A stretch of DNA of 64,000 bases from Casuarina equisetifolia (lineage: Eukaryota > Streptophyta > Magnoliopsida > Fagales > Casuarinaceae): contig CM052354.1 of NCBI GenBank assembly GCA_028551475.1, positions 27,985,258-28,049,257 of the forward strand, given 5' to 3'. The notes beneath the pieces were generated by a model. It did not search any database and had not been told where the DNA came from. It saw only the letters and a program-made list of their open reading frames with translations. A program made the translations under genes and the position numbers. Position 1 is the first letter of the stretch. Each line of letters begins with the position of its first letter. Positions 57,691 through 64,000 of this stretch are shown in pieces.

Positions 57691-58745
57691 ACAACAATAA
57701 TCTGGGCAAAGCCGACATGCTTTCTAGAGGCTCTACCGTTTGTCACACAAGCGCTTAGTAGAGAATTTCAAATTCAATCATATAGTTGGACTATTGTTTT
57801 TTAATTGAAACGCCGTGCATGGTATGATCTAGAAGCTTCTCTAACTGCCACAAAAAAAAAAAAGTCGTACCAATTATAGTATAAAAGCAAACCGACATTA
57901 AAACAAAGTTAGGATCTTCATTCTATATGACCAACAAAGTTGGCCTGCCACATTAGATCCCATTCTAGAATTGTATCCCGAGGCAATTAGTTAAAAATGC
58001 TGAAGGTTCGTACTACAGAGATGCACTGAAGTCACTATCAGGCCACATTTTTTAAGGCTAATGTTCTATGCTTTTCGTGGGTGTGGCGCTAAATCCAAAT
58101 CTAAAGGACTTTCGCTTTCTTAGAAGAAAACAGTTAAGCCCCAGTCGGCACGTTACGCCACTAAAGTTTGAACAGAACGGTTGTGATCCAAACTCACTGT
58201 AGTACGGACTTCGTACTTGTTAACGACATATTAAATTTATGTGCCAAATCGGCCGACACGTGAAGATAGAAACAACAGAAGGTTGAAAAAACATCAAGGA
58301 AACAAATCTTTTAGGCGTGCTTTTCCGAGCCAAATAAGATAAAGGCTGAGCATTGGCTTTAGAACTGTGCTTTTGGATCTATTAGATAAAGCTTGTAGTT
58401 GTTAGCTAACTATCTATACTTTATTCATTAGTCACTTTAAAGCAGCAAGCAATTACGTGGATATCTCGATGATATCTAAAGAAAGTCAAATGATTAGTGG
58501 GGTCAGATAGCACTAGGCTACACTTTATATTTGAGGTTTGTTTCTATTTCTACAGATGTCTTATGTGATTTGATATGTTGAATTTTTCTTCTAGATTTTA
58601 TGATTGATTCACTTTTTGAATAATGAGTGAATATTTTGGTGATGGTTGTTTAAACATAAATAAATATTCCATGCAGCCATCGATTTCAGCTACCCCATGA
58701 CCAAACACCTCTTCCTTAAGAAAAGAGATAGAAAACAGGATTTTG
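57691..58745 (+). repeat. Duplicated unit C, copy 2
   Basis: Aligns with 38441-39565 and 61446-62574. It contains the AAGCCCCAG motif near 58137. The end (CTTCCTTAAGAAAAGAG(A/G)TAGAAAA) is shared with copy 3. Non-coding. Confidence 0.8.
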
Positions 58746-58764
58746 ATGTAGTGTAGATTTGTTT

Positions 58765-60150
58765 GGACAAACCTTTTAGTTCATTGACTTTTCTGTATTT
58801 GTAGAGTACAGAGTGTAACATTGACGTGATAGACCACGCTGTGTTACCCTCTGTGTCATCAATTTGTTAATTATATCCACTAAGACGTATCTAGATTGGA
58901 ACCAGAGCCATCAAAATTGACCAGACTCCAGCTGCAATTCTGTCCTCAAAATTGTCGCGCAACGCTTCTGCCTTGGTAGCCGAGCTCTCAACAAGTCTTA
59001 ATCAGATTTCACCGACCAAAAAATAACAACCCCATTTTTTGTCTAATGATAAGTTGTGGGGGATACCCGTCGACATGATTACCTGCTGGGTAATCTTTTT
59101 GCTTAGATCTGTATATGGCTATTGAAATTTTGAGACAGCCCCAACATAAAAACAAGGGCAAAAGATAACAAAAGGCTGAAGAAATTAAATGCTAATGCTT
59201 TTTTTGTTCTTTAAAGTCCTTTTCGATGAAAACAATAAGCCAAAAGATGAACAATTTGCTTGCTATTGGTCTTCATTATTCGTGTCCTCAAATACGAAAA
59301 ATGCCTATAAAAAATCCGATCAATTCAAATCTTCAACTAGTGCTAATGTACATAGACGATCATGTTTAATTGCATTGGTCTTTTCACATAAAGATCGTGT
59401 GGCTTTCAAAAAACGAGGAAACAAAAGCAAAAGAGCAGTAAAAGAAGCAATCGACATAGATTGTCCCCACCACGTTAGAATAACTCTAGTTAGATCAGGA
59501 TATTCTTTGCGTAGCCTATACGTTCATTAAACTTGAATAGCCTAGGATCTCAAATTCAATGACTTCCTCGTCGATTCGGTAGCGCATTGTCGAATAAGAT
59601 ACATCGTTGAAAAGAAAATAACTAATATTTTTCTTTCTTTTTAAATCTTTTCAATGAACAAAATCAAATAATAAAGATCAACAGTTTTCTAATTGTCAAA
59701 GGATAAAAAATTCGTATTAGGCTTGTTTTGCTAAAACCCCCCCCAAAAAATTAAGGTTTAAATATAATTAAACGAAATAATTTTTGTTGACCTAAGAGGA
59801 AAAACATGTTCTAACTTTATGGAATAGTTAGACCAATAAAATGTTTATATCTTTAAGTGAAAAGCCAAGCTTTCTATTATAAAAGTTATTATGAAACTTT
59901 CTTTAGCTATACAGAGTGATGTGACTCCAATCCAAGCTTGGATATATAAGCTGAAAATTTGAGATATTTAGTAGGTTCAACAAAAATAGCTAGATTGAAT
60001 GGTAAACTAATCTTTTCTATTGCATTAAACTTGAATATTCTAGTTGAAGATTTTATCTTTGACTGGGGGTTAGGACCCATTTGCCTTGGAGAAAGCATAG
60101 TGACGTATGGAAAGACCATTAAGCATGACGTTGTCCATGCACACCAAAGT
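58765..60150 (+). repeat. Duplicated unit B, copy 2 (upstream flank of B3-like gene 3)
   Basis: Aligns with 36985-38440. It supplies the immediate upstream sequence of B3-like gene 3, in place of the unit A promoter used by genes 1 and 2. Confidence 0.8.
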
Positions 60151-60292
60151 ATGGATAGATTTTTTTTTGTTTTGTTTTTTTTATTTTTTATGTTACAGTC
60201 ATCAGCCTTGAAAGCGACCTTGTATCTCTATATATACAATATGTTGTGCCCATAATCTTATGCATTGTTGAAGTGGTCGAATAAACACCAGA

Positions 60293-60688
60293 ATGGAAGG
60301 ACTGAAATTTGAGATGACGAATCCCGTTGATGTGTGCACGAAGGAGCTGACAGAAAATGATATGAGAGAAAGCTCAAGGCTTTACATAGGAGTGGATTCT
60401 GCTCGCCAAATATGTCCCCAAGCTTTTCAGTGCCCGCCAAATAATGATGAGTTCAGACAAGATCTTGTTCTCTACGACGTCAACAGGAATGCCTTGGCAT
60501 TCCGCTTTCATAAAAGGAAGAACAAGTATTATCTCGAAAAAGGATGGAAAGAGTTTCTCCAGAACAAGCGCAAACGCCCAGGAGATGTCCTCAAAATTCA
60601 GAAGTACAAGGAAGGAACCGAAGAAATATTCCTTATCGGCTTTGTGTCAGAGTTGTTTCTGGGAGCATTAACGTTTCCGCAGAATTGA
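60293..60688 (+). CDS. Small B3-like domain protein, gene 3
   Basis: Predicted 131-residue protein with the same single B3-like domain: KELTENDMRESSRLYI, FRQDLVLYDVNRNALAFRF, YYLEKGWKEFLQNK and RPGDVLKIQKYKEG, ending SELFLGALTFPQN. Unlike gene 2 it keeps Gly-Asp in the GDV turn. About 80% identical to gene 2 by eye. Its 5' side is not homologous to the leader of genes 1 and 2: there is no TTGCAG before the ATG, and the sequence upstream is unit B. A weak TATATATA lies near 60228. It may therefore have a different expression pattern or be poorly expressed. Its 3' flank matches gene 2. A nuclear DNA-binding role is inferred. Confidence 0.75.
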   Translation: MEGLKFEMTNPVDVCTKELTENDMRESSRLYIGVDSARQICPQAFQCPPNNDEFRQDLVLYDVNRNALAFRFHKRKNKYYLEKGWKEFLQNKRKRPGDVLKIQKYKEGTEEIFLIGFVSELFLGALTFPQN

Positions 60689-61445
60689 CAAAGGCGGGCT
60701 GGGTTTCATTGTGTTTTAGTTCAGTGTAAGTTGTTGTTGCATTGTCAGGTCGTCGATTTCTATTTTCAGCTTTTCAGTTTCTTTTCCAAGTTGCGAGCCT
60801 TGTACGTCTGGTTGCTTCAGGTTGCTTATTGTGTTGTGTTGTGTTGTTCTCCATATGTATTGGGGTTTTAGGGGGAAGTTCTCGGTTGTCTGGTCGTGGG
60901 TTCAGTTTCTGTGTCTGTTTGATTTCTTCAAACGTGTGCTTGTCTACATAATAAAAAGCCTACGTAAGTCGTAGAAAGAGTTCCAGATAGAGATGGGTGC
61001 CACTTGAAGAAAGACAAGCACCATTATGCTTCGTTATCGATATATATTACGAAATCATTTGGCCAATCGCAGTGTCACCACTCGCCACAGTGGGTGCCAC
61101 TCGAAGAAAGAGTTCCACATAGAGATAATCAAGTGACTTGAGATTTGAGCTTAATCAGCTCGAAATCATGACTTTTAGAGTCCGGTTCATAGGCAACGAT
61201 TTACAAGACATGTATATGAGAACAGCTAAAGAATATCAGACAATGATCATGAAAAGGTTCTCCAGTTCCATGCCGCACGCCTGTAGCTTGGAAAAATTCA
61301 ATGTTTGCTCTCTTCTGAACTAAGAACTGGTAGGATTGTCGATGACAGAACACTCGTGAAACAAAAATACTTGAATCAATGATTTGAAAAAGAGGGCTAC
61401 ATCTAGCCAATTATGCTTTTGTCTTGCCCAGTGATTTAATGCTCT
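60689..61445 (+). repeat. Unit D, uninterrupted copy (3' flank of B3-like gene 3)
   Basis: Matches the two halves 44090-44575 and 57429-57690 and shows the Copia insertion site empty, at about 61168-61175. Non-coding. Confidence 0.8.
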
Positions 61446-62574
61446 GGCAATGATCAGGACAAAGCCAACATGCTTTCCAGAGGTGTACCTTTTGTCAGAC
61501 AACCGCTTATTGGAGAATCTCAAATTCAATCATTAATTGATTGTTTTTTTAATTGAAATGCCATATGGTATGATCTAGAAGCTTCTCTAACTACCACAAG
61601 GAGATAAAATTATACCAATTATAGCATAAAAGCAAACCGACATTATAAGAAAGTTAGGATCTTCATTCTGTATGACTAACAAAGTTGGTCTGCCAAATTA
61701 GACCCCAGTTTACAATTGTACAGTGTCGTATCATAATCTTATGAAGTATTGAAAGGTTTAGTATCTCGAGGCAATTGATTGGAAAAACTGAAGGCACGTA
61801 CTACAGAGAAGCACTGAAATGCGTTTCTATGTTTTTCGTGGGTGTGGAACTAAATCCAACTCTTAGAATAAAACGACATTTTGGTTATGCTGCTAAATTT
61901 TTGGTTAAAGATAACGGCTGTGATCCCAACTCATGGTAGTATGGACTTCGTACTTGTACCATGTCATTAACGGCCTATTAAATTTGTTTGCCACCTCCGC
62001 CGACACACGCAGATTGAAACAACAGAAGGTTGAAAAAAGTTGGAAACACTAAGAAATGGTACCTTTTAGTTGTACTTCTCCGGACTAAATAAGATAAAGG
62101 AGTAGCAACGACTTTAGATGTATTAATTAGCTAATCAAACTTCGAACTATGCTTTTGGATCTATCAGTCAAAGCTTTTAGTTGAAAGTTAACTACCTACA
62201 CTTTATTCATTTTTCATTTAAAGCCATGAGCAATCACATGGATCACAAGATGATATCTAGAGAAAGTCAAATGATTAGTGGGGTTAGGTAGCTTTGGGCT
62301 ACACTTTATATGTGAAGTTTGTTTCTATTTCAATAGATGTCTCACGTGATTTGACATTTTGATTCGATTTTTCTTTGGATATCTTGGGTTTTTAACTTTT
62401 TGTCATGTTGATTTTTTTCTTCTTCTAGATTTTGTGATTGATTCACTTTTTGAATGATGAGTGAATATTCTAGTGCTTATTGACAAACACATACATAAAT
62501 ATTACATGGAGAATTTATTTCAACTACACGATGGTCAAACACGTCTTCCTTAAGAAAAGAGGTAGAAAAAAAGA
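61446..62574 (+). repeat. Duplicated unit C, copy 3
   Basis: Aligns with the other two C copies. The recurring AAGCCCCAG motif is degenerate here (about 61872-61935), but its right half, AACGGCTGTGATCC(C)AACTCA, is kept. Confidence 0.75.
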
Positions 62575-62798
62575 CTTTCATATAATGTTGATAGAATATT
62601 TCTCACTCCAATTATTGTTGAGTAAAGAACATGATTGATTGTTGAATGATGAAGTCATTCAACCAAAAAAGTTAAATAAATTACAACTTTCATGTAGTGT
62701 TGATAGCATATTTCTCACTCCAATTATTATTTACTAAAGAACATGATTGACTATCTAATGATGAAGTCATTCAACCAAAAAAGTTTAACAAATTACAA
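62575..62798. repeat. Tandem duplication, two units of 112 bp
   Basis: Two adjacent units (62575-62686 and 62687-62798) share GTTGATAG, ATATTTCTCACTCCAATTAT, AAAGAACATGATTGA and GATGAAGTCATTCAACCAAA. About 90% identical by eye. No frame is conserved. Confidence 0.85.
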
Positions 62799-64000
62799 CC
62801 ATTAAGTCTTTTCTTAGATCTAGTCTTTTGTGTACACAATAAACAAAGAAGATGCATACTTGCCTGGTCTAAAGCCACCTAAAAATTTTAATCGGTAAAT
62901 ATTGTTTTTCTAACTATTTGAAGTTGAAGAACGTTCGGTAAGTGTCATTTGCAAAAAAAGACAAAATCCTTAATGGTAGGTCCATTAAAAATAAATTTTG
63001 TTTAGCTAGAACAAGTCCTATTCAATATGTAGAGTATCAAGAGCTAAATACACAAAATAAAATTAATGAAATCCAACTATATGATTCATTAATCACAAAA
63101 TCTAGTATTAAGAAGTTTTGACTCAATTAGAACAAAGCAGTTTGATTTAAAGAAATCTTAAGTACGAAACATCATGTGGGGACCTCACTAGTCAATTAAA
63201 GAGTTTGATTTAGAAATCTTTTCTTAAGAAAAAAAATCGATGAAAGTGACGTGTTTTCAAATATTTAGAGTGACTTCTGAGTAATCCAATTCTTGATCTT
63301 TTTTTATTGCCTTTTTCTTTTCGCCTAAAAACGCTTTTGAAAATCGCCGCCGCAAAAGAGCACGACAAAAGGCAAAGACACGTCGACATCAAATCTCAAT
63401 AGAAGAAAAGGCCACAATGATTATCTCGGTCGACCAGATGGCCCGACATATACGGACGACACACCTACCACAATGGCCTTATGTTGGATTCCGACACAAA
63501 TTCAGTGCTCCCTCGTACGTAAGCGAATCTCAGATACGTCACTATCAAAAGTACAGACAGCGCATTTGTGGATAAACATGGCCCAGTTTGACGGTTAAGT
63601 TCACCAACTCACTTGTCGGTTGACAAGTGACGTAATTGACTAACGGGTTTGACTGATTAACCCACGTCATAAAAGGTTTAAAAAGTTACAATATCAAAAA
63701 TAATAGTTTTTCTTATTAAGTCTTTTCAATAAACAAAATAAAACACGAAAATCAGAATTGTCCTATCTGTAGTCTGGAACCATCCGGTAAATTCAGCACG
63801 CCATTTAATCAAAATTTAGCTTTTATTTCAATAGCTGAAGAATTTTGATATTAGGCATGTTTTGCTGAGAATAAATTAACTAATGCTTGACAATAACGTC
63901 AACGAAAATATATTGTTTATTTTGGAAGAAGCATGTTCTAATTGTCTATAAGTAACAGTAAAATTAAAAATTATATTAACAAAACTTTAGTTTTTTGACT
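62799..64000. other. Right-edge region, no gene, probable start of another unit B
   Basis: No gene is recognised. A palindrome with bZIP/WRKY-type motifs lies at 63610-63635. The stretch from about 63700 weakly resembles unit B just upstream of B3-like gene 3 (AAGTCTTTTCAAT(A/G)A(A/G)CAAAAT, TATTAGGCATG(T)TTTGCT, CATGTTCTAA). Confidence 0.5.
63610..63635. promoter_or_regulatory. Palindrome overlapping a TGACGTAA motif
   Basis: CACTTGTC, GGTT, GACAAGTG is a perfect 8-bp inverted repeat. Its end overlaps TGACGTAA (63628-63635), a bZIP-type core. TTGAC cores and CCACGTCA lie within 60 bp. No gene is visible downstream inside the window. Confidence 0.4.

Overview
This window is nuclear DNA of a flowering plant, most likely a eudicot. 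The genes have GT-AG introns, the spacers are AT-rich, and the gene families are plant ones: a chloroplast ATP synthase delta subunit with a transit peptide, tau-class glutathione transferases, a plant-type F-box/MYND protein, B3-like proteins, and Copia and Athila/Tat-type LTR elements. The species cannot be named from sequence alone.

The left half (1-32 kb) is ordinary gene space. From left to right it holds an F-box/MYND zinc-finger protein (5567-6819, +), the intronless chloroplast ATP synthase delta subunit (10046-10786, +), a four-exon F-box protein (12625-15739, -), a tandem cluster of three tau glutathione transferases on the + strand (17413-18401 broken, 19474-20225 and 22129-23312 apparently intact), the RIO1 kinase of 40S ribosome maturation in 12 exons (24881-28959, +), and an unrecognised gene with two possible 3' ends (29572-31825, +). 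Promoter signals fit the roles: G-box and paired I-boxes upstream of the ATP synthase gene, and a telo-box upstream of RIO1.

The right half (32.4-64 kb) is a block of old segmental duplications. It carries three small single-domain B3-like genes (35967-36359, 43691-44089, 60293-60688). Their flanks can be sorted into repeat units that I call A, B, C and D; all are diverged copies. Within A and C a motif of about 70 bp recurs six times clearly and once weakly. One junction (about 38440) looks like the scar of a lost fourth gene, and the right edge seems to enter another B unit.

Between B3-like genes 2 and 3, unit D is split by a Ty1/Copia element (44581-57423, 386-bp LTRs, TSD CTTTC). That element is itself split by a very young gag-only Ty3-type element (49548-56733, 1838-bp LTRs, TSD ATAGC). 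Order of events by inference: duplication of the B3 block, then the Copia insertion (LTRs about 2% diverged, around 1-2 million years), then the nested element (one LTR difference seen by eye, probably under 0.1 million years). Both elements are fossils with broken or missing coding parts.

I saw no CRISPR array, rRNA or convincing tRNA gene. The best candidates for something undescribed are the B3-like mini-gene block with its recurring motif and the unrecognised gene at 29.6-31.8 kb.
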